From positions 1,168,157 to 1,232,156 of the forward strand of contig CM050676.1 of assembly GCA_027574665.1 (NCBI GenBank): DNA of 64,000 nt. Reading direction: 5' to 3'. The stretch comes from Rhynochetos jubatus. Its lineage: Eukaryota; Chordata; Aves; Eurypygiformes; Rhynochetidae. The notes beneath the pieces were generated by a model that did not search any database, had not been told where the DNA came from, and saw nothing but the letters and a program-made list of their open reading frames with translations. The position numbers and the translations under genes are program-made. Below are positions 13,101 to 23,612 of the stretch, one piece after another. How positions within the stretch are numbered: position 1 is the stretch's first letter; the number at the start of each line of letters is the position of its first letter.

Positions 13101-16100
13101 CAATGCGGCCCGGCTGGCTCCGTAGGGCAGCGCACACCCACGCTTCCCCACTCACCCTTCCCACGCTGAAACGTCAACTAGAATTGGCCTTGAACTTTTT
13201 AAACCCCCGCAGCGGAGCACACACCTCCCTGGGAAAACGGAACCAAGGACAGAACATCTCGCAGCCGGAGCCGCAGGTTGGCCGGGCAGGTTCAGGAGGA
13301 ACCCCCGGCCCATCCTCCTGGGGTCACCAAAACATGCTTGCTGCACCGAGCACAGTATCCAACAGGTTTTCACGCGGAGCTGGAAACAGCTCTCCCGGAC
13401 CCACGGGGCATCCCAAGTTCAGTAACGCTCCCGGCTCCTGGTAGCGTGAGATGCCACGGGATGTGGCACCAGCACATCTGCATTCTCTGCTTTACACGTG
13501 ACACAGCGCCAGGGACTCAGGGCAGTGTCCATCCCTGCACTTGTGGGACTAAAGAAGTACAGTCCGAACGATCAGGGTCTGAAATATTCTGTTTTTTCAA
13601 GTCACAGACCGAGGGCAGAGCAGCCTGAGGTTAAACCAGCATTCGTCTACAACCACTTCAGTAACCCATCGTTTTCTAGCAAGTCTCACCCAACCTCACC
13701 TACAGCAGGAGTCACAGCCTGCTTCCCTTCCAAGTAATCTGAGCCAGCTTCCACACTGACAAGTGGTTTAGATGCGATGGGGACGGCTTTAAAGAGCTCG
13801 GGTAGCCGATAAGCCTGTGGCAACGATCCTGCTCAGCGTCTGTGCTCCAACCACAGCTCCAACTCCCGTTAAACCCAACGGATTTATCCGGTGTCCGTAA
13901 CCCAGCCGAGGGCTCGCCCTGCCCCGCCAAGGAGTACGCGGTGCGACGAGCCCGTGCGCAGCTCCAGCAGAGAGAGACCGAGGTACCTACCAAACCCAGC
14001 TGCCACGCTGCTTCCCAAAGCCACCCGTGTCCCCTGCTACCAACATGTGGCCTACACATGTGATCATGCCTGCTAGAGCCCACAAGAGCCAGCTTGTTGC
14101 AGCCTCCAACCGAAGCCATAGGAGGGGACTGGAATTTCCTCACAACATTCCTGGCCTGCTGCCTGAAGCCATAATTACTGTTCCCATGGCAAAGATCCTG
14201 GCTGGGTCACAAATCACTCCTATGCAGCAGTATCACACTCGCAAACCCCGTTTTAAACATTAACTTCTCGGGTGCCAGAAGCATACTTGCTTTGTTTTCA
14301 CCCCCCCCAGCAGCAGCTTTCAAATAAGGCCCAAACTAAGCAAGAAACTGCAAGATCATTCAGATCTAAACTATTCTGGGCCTTTTTCAGCCACCAAAAT
14401 GCAACGGCACTCAAGGAACGACGACGTATCGGAGTTCAGGCCTCTGTCCATCAGTCCTGCTCAGAGAGCATCGCAGCCCGACGAGGTGGTGACCGCTGCG
14501 CCAGCCGGAGACAGGGAAGGGCGATACAGATCGCTCCGTACGAGGCAACGGCAGGGTCAGACCTTCGGGTTCAATCCATCCCTCCATCTGAAGGCCGTAT
14601 TCCTCTTCAGACAGCAGCGAAACTATGGGAAGCAGCAAGTCTGAAACCACAGGTTTCCACCCCGCGGGCTGCTGCGGAAGGGTGCGCATGCAGAGCCCCA
14701 CACCAGAACCGTAACGGGCTGCCTCAACCAATTCCCACACCTTCAACCGAGGAGCCCATGGACCGGGCTGAACGCGAGGCCCGAACGGCTACGGTCACCG
14801 TCCTGATTAAGGCCGCGGCCGCCGGCAGCGCGGTGCTCAGGCAGCACGCCCCGAGAGCGCTGGGGGAACCTCTGCAGTTATGTAACGAAGACCTCAGAGC
14901 AATGAGACGTGGGTGTGAGGAGTGGTAAATTAAGGATGTGAGCCAAGCCTAAAGAAGGTGCCAGCACCCTGCCCTTTAAAACAATGAAGCGGAGCCAAGT
15001 GATACGCACCGAGCCCTCAGTTTCAGCGCTAGATGAGCGACCGGAACACCTACGCGGGAGGACAACCGCCATAAGGGATCTCCGACAGCCTGCTCGGCCG
15101 TGTTCGAAGCTACGGCCACCTTTCCTGCTCGCCTGAGACTCTCCAACTCTGTTCAGTCAACACCAGAACCCGGGGAAGGCCTGCTGGTGTCTCAACCTAC
15201 CGCCTGGAGCGACAGAACGGACAGCCCTGGGGACTGTATCTTCTGACTCCGCAACCGACCGGATGGAGGCCTGCTCCCACCTTCTCCATACGGACGTGAC
15301 GGGCACGAGTAAGCGTAACTCTGATTAAAAACAGTTTTCCAGCTCCAGTTCCCAGGTCTAATTCCGACGTGCAGCCAGCAAGCTCTCCCGGGAGCAGCTT
15401 TCAGGACAGGCTCCGACAAAGAAGTTGTATCTCCACCTGGATCTCGTTTCCATGAGCAGGTTTTGTAACGCCAGCAGGCGACAGAAGTACAGTTGCACAG
15501 CGCTACTTTAAGTTATCGAGAGCGCCTGCTTCCGAAGGGGGGAATCGGTTAACCCCTGCGGTGATTCCAGCGACGCTGCAGGGGTGGAACACTGATGGGT
15601 GAACAGAGCGCCATCACGGCGAAGACAACACCGAAACGCTCCTGTGATCTCACAGAAACCTTCCACAGCGCCTTCAAACGCCTAGCTGGCAAAGGGCGGG
15701 GAGGCCGGAGTGGAAGCGACACACAAGCGACGGCCAAATCGCAGCAGAGCCGCGGCCCAAGAGGTTCTACACCTCCCACGAAGGGAAGCGCCACCTGCAC
15801 CCTGGGACACAGTGCGGGCAGAGGAGAGGCCTTCCCCCTGCTCCCAGCCAGCGGGACCCGAACCCAGCTGAGCAAACCCGCTGCATCGCGGGACGCGCTT
15901 GCGTTGCGTGACTACACGGGCACGTTACGCGCCCTCGTTACGCGCCCTCGTTACGCGCCCTCGGGCGGCGTGCCTACGTCAAAGATCATCTGAAAACTTA
16001 CCTTAATCAAGGTGATTCGACTTGCCTTTTTGCTTCTGCCACTCTTTAAATTTTGATCCAACTTTCTCAAAACCTGCCTGTTCTGACCCATTTTTGATAC

Positions 16101-19100
16101 CCGCCCGTCTCACCGCTCGCAGCTCTGTCCTGCGTTAGGAGTGAAAGCGCTCAAGGGCCTTCTCCCGGTCCCCGCTGCAGGCTGATTGCACCAGGTCACC
16201 CCCGCAGAAGGGAGTGACGGGCACGGACTACCACACCCTGGAGCTTTTCGAGGTTCACCGAGGACTACAATTACAGTTTCAGACGCTGCCTTGGTCAAGT
16301 TTAGTTATGTAAAACCACTTCTTAAAGCTGCAGAAACCTAAAGCTGCGAGCGAGGCATCGCTAAAACTGACCGAGGGGACCTCTGCCTGGACTCATCAGC
16401 TTACTGGGAATGTTGTACCAAACGGCTCCAAGCGCTGGGATGACTTACTCCACCTTTTCTAATGGCCACGAACTCTTAGCCGGCCTTACTGCCCAGGCCA
16501 AGCCTCTCCTGCTCCGACGGCAAACCCAACTCCTCGCAGCAGAGCCTTCTCCGACACTATCATGGTTCTACGAGTGATCCAAATTGCAGATTCTCACACC
16601 AGAAGTTAGACTAACCTCTCCCCTACAGCACTAACCGTGTTTCATGCCTCTCTGACCCCAGAGCACTAACACACACCCGTGCTTACAGCGGGCACCTCCA
16701 ATTTGGTGCGCTCAGCGCAGGATGGACCTGCTGTTTGGAGCAAATCCTCTCCAGCACTCCCCCCCGAGCTCTGTAGGCCCAACAGAGCTCAGCGCTACGT
16801 CCGTCAGTCCTACCGCACACTGCATCGCCGCGCCGGCCTCCTCAAGCTGCCACAGGCAGCTCTCCTCTGATTAACGAGGACGCCACCAGCACACAGCTCA
16901 GGCCTTCACAGAGGCCCTCAGGTTCCTGCTCTGAGGGCCAGCATTCGCACACAAACCACCTCAAGAGAACTGGCAGGGCTGAACTGACGGGCAGCCCGAT
17001 CCCGGAGCATTAGCTACGGTGTCCGTCAGGTAAAATGAAAACAGATGGAGTGCCGGTCTAATCCTGCACAGTCCGGTTTAACGTTCCACAGGAACGAGCT
17101 CTTATCCCGTGAACACAACATCCCATCGCTGCTCGGCAGATAAGGAGGCTCCTGTCAGCACTTTGAGTTTCAGGGCTAAGTCTGCACTTTCAAAACCTGA
17201 GACTAGAAGGGTAAAGGTCATATTTACTGTACTTGCAAGAGATAAAAACCAACAGCTGAACACTCCATTTTTTTGTGGCAGAAGGATTTTTGACATATAA
17301 CTGAACAGGAATTCACATAAACAAAGGAAATGAGGTTCTCAAAAGGAAAAGGAGCAATTTCTCCACGGAGAAGCATCGTCTAGCACACAAATAACAAGCA
17401 CGGCTTGACATTTTAGTAGGGGAAAGGGCCGCTCATAAAGTTCTTCTCTGACAGTTGATCATCAGTGTCCAAATGCCAAGAGCTAAACGCTGAGCCATAA
17501 TAAAAGTTTTAAATGCACATGAAGCTAAATTACCTTCTGGTTAAAACCCAATTTACGTGGTACCAGAAATAACCCTTTCAAGCCAAAGGTCTACATTCGG
17601 TGAGGCTAAAACTAGGTCAGATGCTGAGCAGTGTAAAAAGAGAGAAAAAGTGAGAAGTGCCTACCTTTGTACCAACTGTTATATCTTGGACAATGCTGTA
17701 GAAAAAAGAAAGAAAAGGATTAAAAAGTTAGATAGGTTTGCCACAAATATCCAGCATAGTTTACAGCAGTAAGAAAAAAAGCAAGTCAAGGTGCACAGTT
17801 GTCTTTGCAAGTGAGCCAAGGACAGTTCATACAAAGGAAAACTGTGAGATGGTGATGGTGGAGACCCCAGACCCAGCAGTGCTAGAGAGCTGCTGCTCTG
17901 CCTACAGCGGGGCTCGCTTTTGGCGAGGGTACCACAGGGGACAGACCAAACCCCGCCCTTAACGCAGCCTAGCGCTCGCCACCTCCGCCTAAGCTAAACC
18001 GAGGGCCAGGCGTCAAGAGTCGGCTCCGTCACTCCTGCACTCCCCAAGAGCCTTGCAGGCGGAGGAGCCAGCCCGGCTGGGCGGTGGAGGCTCCGGGGAA
18101 CGCCGAGTCAGCGGCGAAGACCGCCGGTGGCTCACCCAGGCTGGGCTGTCCTCGCAGCAGCCCCCCAGCCGCGCCAGTGCCGGGGGCGCCGGCCCAGCTG
18201 GGCAGAGCCCCGGAGAGGTCCAGGCGGCTGGCAGGCCGGGGCAAGCCTGCACACGGGGCTCCCCCATCCACGCTCTTCTACCGAGGGCACCAAACAGGAT
18301 TTCTCCCTACCGGCCCTGAAGGCAAACACGGCTGAGCTCGACCGCATACGCTTAAACGAGACTTCCTGACGAACCAACAGAACCGTGTCGGCCCAAGCAG
18401 CCGGCCAACGTTTCGCACCTGAGCGACTTGTTCCACCGATGGAGCCGCAACGCCTCGGCATGTTGTACCTGGGTGATCTGCCAACGCGCTGCAGCACCTA
18501 CGTGCTTACTCTTCCTCGTGGGAGCGCTCGGGGCAGCCTAAGGATTCCCGTCATACCCCGCGCTGAAGGCGATACCCTTTTTTAGGGGCTCCAAAGCGGC
18601 CGCAACACCCGAGAGCGGCGGTTGCAGACTGGCCTAAGCAGCGCGGCCTGCTTAACTCCCGTCCTGCGGACGGCCGGGCGCAGTTCTGCGGGATCCAGGA
18701 GGCCAACAGGCCTGCGGCAGCGGGAAGGGAACGCGGCAGAGAAGCGGAAGTCGGGGCAGTCGCTCTCACGACAGCCATACGAAGCCCTCAAGAACAATCC
18801 TACCAAGTGATTCAGCGCTACAGGACTCGCGTTTACCAGTTCTCCCGCGGCAACTCGACACACCTCGCGGGGAATTAAACGCTGCTCCACCTAAGCCACC
18901 CGTGTTGCGCCGGCTCGCCGATAAAGCCGTAGCGCGAGCCAGCTCAGCTCCTCCGCGCTTCCTCTTCCAAACCGACCTGCCATGTCATCACAACCCAGGC
19001 GCTTCGCAGCCGGCCCTCGGCCGGATCCAACGGCTGCCGCCGGGAAGCCACGCGATAGTTTGCCTTGTTCCAAGCCAACGACTGAAAGGCGGCCCTGTAG

Positions 19101-20984
19101 GAGAACCCCGGCAAGGACAGCCTGCGGGGGGGGGGGCTGCCTCGCTAACGAACTAATTAAACCCATCTGCACACAGCCCGGCGAGGAGCCGGCACGCATC
19201 GCCCCGGCTGAGCGCGCGCAGGGGTTCTCACGGCCTTTGAAGGGATGGAAGGATGGGGGAAGGAAGGACCAGGGAATCTCCCCCGTTCCCCAAACTCTCC
19301 GACTTACCCCCCGCCCAGCAGTTTCTCCCACTTCCTGTTCCTCCCGCGGGCCTCACACGCAGGAAATGTTTTACATGAAGCGGCCTTCAGCGGGGGATAG
19401 CGTTCGAACCTACCCAGCGGGAAGAGCTGCTGCCTTTCCCAACAGTTACGGGTCCCTGGAAGCCCACTGGAGCTCGTCTGATACCAAATACCACACCGAA
19501 CCAGCACCGACGCCACGCCGTAGTCCAGAAACGCGCAACGTACTTCCCGTTGACACCCCCCCCATAAATTATCAACGCTTAAAGCTTCCTTCTCCTCCGC
19601 CAACCTCAAGCAGGGGGTTGGAATTTTGCTCGTTTCCCAGAGAACGGGCAATAAAGCCTCTCAAAAGTCACTTTTTTTTTTTTTTACACACAACAGGAGA
19701 ATTCCTACGCGGTCAGGAACCTCTGGGTTGTTTTCCAAAGCGGCACTTCCCGTACGAACTCCTCGTGCGTTTGCCGGGATCGTCGGAAAAGCACAGGGCT
19801 ATGGGTTGGGGTGGGAGAGACAGCCGGGAAACCACGGAAAACCATTTCCAGCAGGAGCTTTCCCGGGATAAACGCCCACCGAGACCTCCGGAAGCTCCTG
19901 GGTGATCGAAGACTCAAGTTACAGTCAAGTTCGTACGTTAAAATAACTCAACATCGACAGAAAGCCAGTTTTTCTAGGAACTCGGGTGCAGCCAGGCTGG
20001 TGGCAAGGGGGGTTTTGCCTCCTGAGACCTCGCACGCTCAAGTCGGGGGGGGTTTTAACAGCGTTCGACGTGAGCAACTTGTTAAAAAAAATCAAAAGGC
20101 GGCGTGAAGCCAGCCCGGGCTATAAAAATAAACCCCACAGATGATTTTTTTGGGTGGGTTTTTTTAAGGAAAAACCCAAGACGGCACCTGTGTCGGGGTG
20201 TGAAGCCCCAGGCGCGTGACTGCGCCCGGATCCTGCCCGGGGAGGCGCCGATTCGGGTTTCCTGTGCTCGGGGGGAACAAGCTGCTCGCTCGGAGGCCTT
20301 GAGGAGGGTTTGACCTACTGTGCTCCGGGGGAAACAACAACACAAAATCACCAGATCACTAGGACCTCCGGAAAACACGGCACGTGGGGACAGGAGGGAG
20401 GTGGAGACCCGAGGCGCGATGCCTGGGGGGGGGGAAGCCAGGCGGAGGGCAGACACGGCGAGGAGGGAGCAGAGGGGGAACGGCTCCCGGGGGGAGCTGG
20501 GGGCGGACAATGGGGGCGCAGGCTCCCACCGCCGGCTCCAGGGAGCGCTGCGGGACCCCCCCACCCCCCTTTCACCGGACAATGGGGCGAGGTCCCGGCG
20601 TGAAACCACCCCAACCCCCAGCGCCCACGCGGCGCCCGCCGGGCCCCTCCCCTCCCCCCCCCACCGGGGGCGAGCACGAGGCGCCGCGTCGGGAGGGGGC
20701 GCGGAGCAGGGACCACCCCCGCGGCGAGGGGCTCCGGGAGGGCGACCCGGGTAGGAGAACCCCCCCCTTCCGCACCGCCACCCCGTTGCGCTTCGCCTCA
20801 GCCGGGCGGCCCGGCCGCACCCTACCCCCCCCCCCCCCCCCCCCATCAGGTAACGCCCCAGCCCCCGGCGCGGGGCCCAGAGCCACGGCCGCCCGCTCCC
20901 CCCCCCGCCCCCCGGGAGGGGTCCCGCGGGGCTGCCTCCCCCGGCCCGCGCCGAGGCCCGGCCGGCAGGGACTCACCCGTCCAT
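1026..20984 (-). CDS. PTBP1: PTBP1, polypyrimidine tract-binding protein 1 (5' two thirds, exons 1-9)
   Basis: Nuclear hnRNP I. It binds CU-rich RNA through four RRMs and represses or regulates alternative splicing, and it also acts in polyadenylation, mRNA stability and IRES use. Nine coding exons are visible (8, 31, 76, 173, 147, 171, 111, 175 and 78 nt). All have GT-AG borders and compatible phases, and they give about 324 codons of a protein usually near 550 residues. The N-terminus ([13 protein letters not shown], then RGSDELFS) and the KKFK stretch form the bipartite nuclear signal. RRM1 spans about residues 59-143 (exons 4-5) and RRM2 about 184-260 (exons 6-8). A linker with TMAAAFG follows. 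RRM3 and RRM4 lie beyond the left edge. Sequence match to vertebrate PTBP1 is close to residue-for-residue. Features that separate it from PTBP2 and PTBP3 include the exon 9 linker and the AVNSVQSGN segment. No coding break is seen. Confidence 0.97.
1656..1830 (-). CDS. PTBP1: PTBP1 exon 8 (175 nt), end of RRM2 and linker
   Basis: Acceptor CCCTTGCAG and donor TTTG|GTGAGG. Encodes [20 protein letters not shown], the remainder of RRM2, then the linker with [13 protein letters not shown] and LDQTMAAAF. Ends in phase 1, giving the split Gly codon shared with exon 9. Confidence 0.97.
2162..2272 (-). CDS. PTBP1: PTBP1 exon 7 (111 nt), core of RRM2
   Basis: Acceptor TCTTGCAG and donor CTG|GTGAGT. 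Encodes 37 residues, including [18 protein letters not shown] and [17 protein letters not shown]. Phase 0 on both sides. Identity to mammalian PTBP1 looks complete across this exon. Confidence 0.97.
2273..3767 (-). other. PTBP1: PTBP1 intron 6
   Basis: Intron of about 1.5 kb between exons 6 and 7. It holds an AT-rich stretch at about 2425-2525, unusual in this GC-rich gene, lying 150-250 nt before the exon 7 acceptor. No repeat family is recognised. Confidence 0.6.
3768..3938 (-). CDS. PTBP1: PTBP1 exon 6 (171 nt), RRM1-RRM2 linker and start of RRM2
   Basis: Acceptor GCTTCTGCAG and donor CATCAG|GTAAAAC. Encodes 57 residues: the Ala-rich linker [16 protein letters not shown], then [19 protein letters not shown], the first strand and helix of RRM2. 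Phase 0 on both sides. Confidence 0.97.
5061..5207 (-). CDS. PTBP1: PTBP1 exon 5 (147 nt), end of RRM1
   Basis: Acceptor CTGCTCAG and donor GCA|GTTAGT. Encodes 49 residues beginning [18 protein letters not shown] (the RNP1-like strand) and ending KTDSSPNQA. Phase 0 on both sides. The donor GTTAGT is less common than GTAAGT or GTGAGT but is valid. Confidence 0.97.
6231..6403 (-). CDS. PTBP1: PTBP1 exon 4 (173 nt), start of RRM1
   Basis: Acceptor TTTTTACAG and donor CCAG|GTACTG. Encodes [20 protein letters not shown], then the beta1-alpha1-beta2 half of RRM1 with [13 protein letters not shown] and [19 protein letters not shown]. It begins in phase 1, as needed after exon 3. Confidence 0.97.
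7177..7252 (-). CDS. PTBP1: PTBP1 exon 3 (76 nt)
   Basis: Acceptor CTCTTCCAG and donor GCAG|GTAATG. Encodes [16 protein letters not shown] followed by IMSSNSSSA, the N-terminal segment with part of the nuclear localisation signal. It ends in phase 1, which the next exon requires. Confidence 0.96.
7253..17664 (-). other. PTBP1: PTBP1 intron 2 (10.4 kb)
   Basis: Largest intron seen. It is unique sequence, moderately CpG-rich around 12.2-13.2 kb, with a triplicated 13-bp unit GTTACGCGCCCTC at 15924-15962. I see no CR1 element, tRNA, snoRNA or convincing exon. Open frames here (for example around 8429-8992 and 14272-14928) have no family resemblance. Confidence 0.6.
17665..17695 (-). CDS. PTBP1: PTBP1 exon 2 (31 nt)
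   Basis: Acceptor CTACAG and donor AAG|GTAGGC bound 31 nt that complete the Gly codon and add [10 protein letters not shown]. Phase agrees on both sides. Human PTBP1 has a short exon of the same size here. It lies between a 3.3-kb and a 10.4-kb intron. Confidence 0.93.
17696..20976 (-). other. PTBP1: PTBP1 intron 1 (3.3 kb)
   Basis: GC-rich intron merging with the promoter CpG island on its 5' side (about 20.2-20.97 kb). It contains a run of 20 C residues at 20825-20844 and many G-runs on the minus strand that could form G-quadruplexes. Long open frames on both strands here follow from low stop-codon density in GC-rich DNA. Confidence 0.6.
20977..20984 (-). CDS. PTBP1: PTBP1 exon 1, coding part (start codon)
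   Basis: ATGGACGG followed by GTGAGT gives Met-Asp-Gly with the Gly codon split (phase 2). The context GTGCAATGG and the GC-rich leader just upstream fit the known PTBP1 first exon. The 5'UTR should extend to roughly 21050-21070, where the CpG island carries an AAATGGCGGC motif. The exact transcription start cannot be read from the sequence. Confidence 0.9.
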
Positions 20985-21480
20985 TGCACACGGAGGAGAC
21001 CCGTCGGGAACGGAGCGGAGGCGCCGGAATAGCAGGAGTGAACCCAACCGCTCCGTGTTATAGACTCACAAAATGGCGGCGCAGCACGGCCCGCCTCACC
21101 CGCGCCAGCTCCCCATTGGCTAGCGGAGATGTCATCTTGATAGCGGGGGCGCGGACCGTCCGCCTTCTCTGGAAGTCTATTGGCTGCAACCCGGGAGAGG
21201 GGCGGTGCAAAGCGCCGGTGCGCGGCGCGATTCGGTAGGTGAAGGGAGACGGCTGGGCGGAGCCATCTTGAGAGCGGGAAGGATGCCGAAATGCCACACG
21301 GATCCACCATCTTGATTGGGGGCAGGGCATGGGAGAACCGCGTTGGGCGCCATCTTGAATACGGGCAAGGACTTAAGGTGCACGTTGAGTCGTCACGCGC
21401 AGCGCGGGCCCGAGCCCGCGGCGCCGCCATTTTGATCACCTCAGGAGAGCGGCCCAGTCCTGCCCGTGGCCATCTCGGGC
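20985..21480 (-). promoter_or_regulatory. PTBP1 CpG-island promoter with YY1-like motif array
   Basis: A CpG-dense block lies immediately upstream of the PTBP1 start. It contains AAATGGCGGC at 21071-21080, CATCTTGA at 21133-21140, 21263-21271, 21308-21315 and 21351-21358, GCCGCCATTTTGA at 21423-21435, and a degenerate CATCTCG at 21471. All match the YY1 core (CCATCTT or AAGATGG). Two CCAAT-type CATTGGCT/TATTGGCT boxes lie at about 21114 and 21178. There is no TATA box. This fits a housekeeping promoter, possibly bidirectional. The motif calls are read directly from sequence; occupancy is not known. Confidence 0.75.
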
Positions 21481-22935
21481 TGCCTGGCCGAAATTAGGTT
21501 AACTGAGATGTAGTACTGCCGCTCTGGAGACTTGGAATGACGCTAGGCAGCACTGGGAAGTTTTATTTGAGGTACAGCATAAGGTATGTTTAATCGTAGG
21601 TAACCACTGAAGGATAAAGATGGCCCAGAGCGAGAACCCGTGAGGGAGAACATGGCACCCGCCTGCCCCGCTCAGGCGTCGGGGTAAGGGTTTGCCTCAC
21701 GTACGCTCCTGGCACCCTTTGCTGACCAAAACAGCCCTTTTTTCCCCCAGTCAGGTCGACTCCAGGGATTAATTCGACAAACTTGTTTCGCTCTTCAGGC
21801 GTGTCATTGCCTGTTGGTCTTAATTCTGCAGAGATTCTGGTAAAATCCAGGGATTTTCTACCTTGAGGGGGTGTCAAACTTCTGAAAGATTGCCTTTTCA
21901 GGTGCTGGTCCATCCCTGGTGAATCTGAGCCTCCTCCAGCAGCCCTCCCCGGGTTAGATCCCTTCCGCGTCTCCCTTCGGAACGGCCGTGCGGCTCGGCC
22001 GTGCGCCACAGGGTGAAGGGCCTTAAAAATACAAGCGAGCGCCGGTCCGGTTCCCGCTGTAACCGTACTGGCACGTCGGCCTCGATCCCGGGCAGGAGCC
22101 AGGCACGGGAGGAGTGGGATGGTGACGGAGCCCAGGCAGTTCTTGGGGTCATCCTCCCGTCTCCCAGGGTTCCTAACAGCCCGCTGTAAAGTGGCTTGCT
22201 TCCACAGACGACATGCGGCGTGTCCCTGGTTAAACACAGACGGTGTTTGCTCGCTGGGAATCCTGCCCGCGGTTTCTTTGCCTCGCTTGCCATAGCCCTA
22301 TCCGGTGAGTGCCGCACGAGAATTAATCGTCCCCGACCGCGCTACACGCCCCTGGAGTAGCCCCGAATTGAATATCAGATGTCCAGCCTGCGCTGACGCT
22401 GGCTTCGTTAGCGTTCGGAGAGTTTCTAGGCAACGTAATACCGGTCTTACCGCAGGAAGGATCCCTCTGGCTGCACCAGCGCACCCACTTCTGACATCTT
22501 TTCGGTGCAAATATTTGCACGATTCTGTCAATCCGCCCGTTGCCGGCGGTAAAGGGTGAAAAACACGCGTGGAGACGCGCCGAGGGAAGCGGCGGAGCTG
22601 TGACGCGGCCCTGGCGGGGGTACAGACGTGACGGTTTCGGGGAAAGAAAATCAACTTCTAAACTACAGTGCAAATGAGATTTGGAGTCTTGTCCTTGGGC
22701 AGCGCTTCTGCTGAATGCCAGGCACCCGTGGCAGGCACGGACACGCATTTCACAGGCTCGTTTCTCTCTCAAGCGTAAACCAGGCGCGTGAATGTGGAAA
22801 ACAAACGGAGTTAAAATTGAAACCGTCTATTTTTTCTCTCACGCACGTATTGCTGGGCTGGTGCCTTTAATTTTCAGAGGGAGCGGGGCAATGCTCAGAT
22901 ATTTTGGTGGCCAGGACCAGGCAGCAACTTACCAC
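21481..22935. other. Non-coding flank upstream of PTBP1
   Basis: Unique sequence with declining CpG content. No exon, repeat or RNA gene is recognised. Confidence 0.5.
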
Positions 22936-23612
22936 TGTCCCTGGGATGGGGGCGCTTCCACTGGGCTTGGGTCTTGCCAAGGGCCGGCAGTGCTCGTTCC
23001 ATCCCTACTGGGCTCTGGGATGGGGGCGCTTCCAGTGAGCTCGGATCTTGCCAAGGGCCAGCAGTGCTCGTTCCATCGCTACTGGGCTCTGGGATGGGGG
23101 CGCTTCCGCTGGGCTTGGGTCTTGCCAAGGGCCAGCAGTGCTCGTTCCATTGCTACTGGGCTCTGGGATGGGGGTGCTTCCGCTGGGCTTGGGTCTTGCC
23201 AAGGGCCAGCAGTGCTCGTTCCATCCCTACTGGGCTCTGGGATGGGGGCGCTTCCGCTGGGCTTGGGTCTTGCCAAGGGCCAGCAGTGCTCGTTCCATCC
23301 CTACTGGGCTCTGGGATGGGGACGCTTCCGCTGGGCTTGGGTCTTGCCAAGGGCAGGCAGTGCTCATTCCATTGCTACTGGGCTTTGGGATGGGGACGCT
23401 TCCGCTGGGCTTGGGTCTTGCCAAGGGCCAGCAGTGCTGGTTCCATCGCTACTGGGCTCTGGGATGGGGGTGCTTCCGCTGGGCTTGGGTGTTGCCAAGG
23501 GCCGGCAGTGCTCGTTCCATCCCTACTGGGCTCTGGGATGGGGGCGCTTCCGCTGGGTTTGGGTCTTGCCAAGGGCCGGCAGTGCTCATTCCATCCCTGC
23601 TTTACTGGGCTC
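22936..23612. repeat. 74-bp minisatellite, about 9 copies
   Basis: Tandem units begin with CTGGGATGGGGGCGCTTCC at about 22941 and recur every 74 bp (23015, 23089, 23163, 23237, 23311, 23385, 23459, 23533). Copies differ at only a few positions. Each contains GGGATGGGGGCG, TTGGGTCTTGCCAAGGGCC and TGCTCGTTCCAT. The unit has no stop in any plus-strand frame, so several long overlapping open frames arise. I do not regard them as genes. Confidence 0.95.

Noticed and set aside
20082-21238. Long open frames on both strands at the PTBP1 promoter
   Set aside because: CpG-island composition with few stops; they overlap promoter, 5'UTR and intron 1.
22936-23612. CRISPR-like repeat array
   Set aside because: Units are contiguous, without unique spacers, and the DNA is vertebrate.
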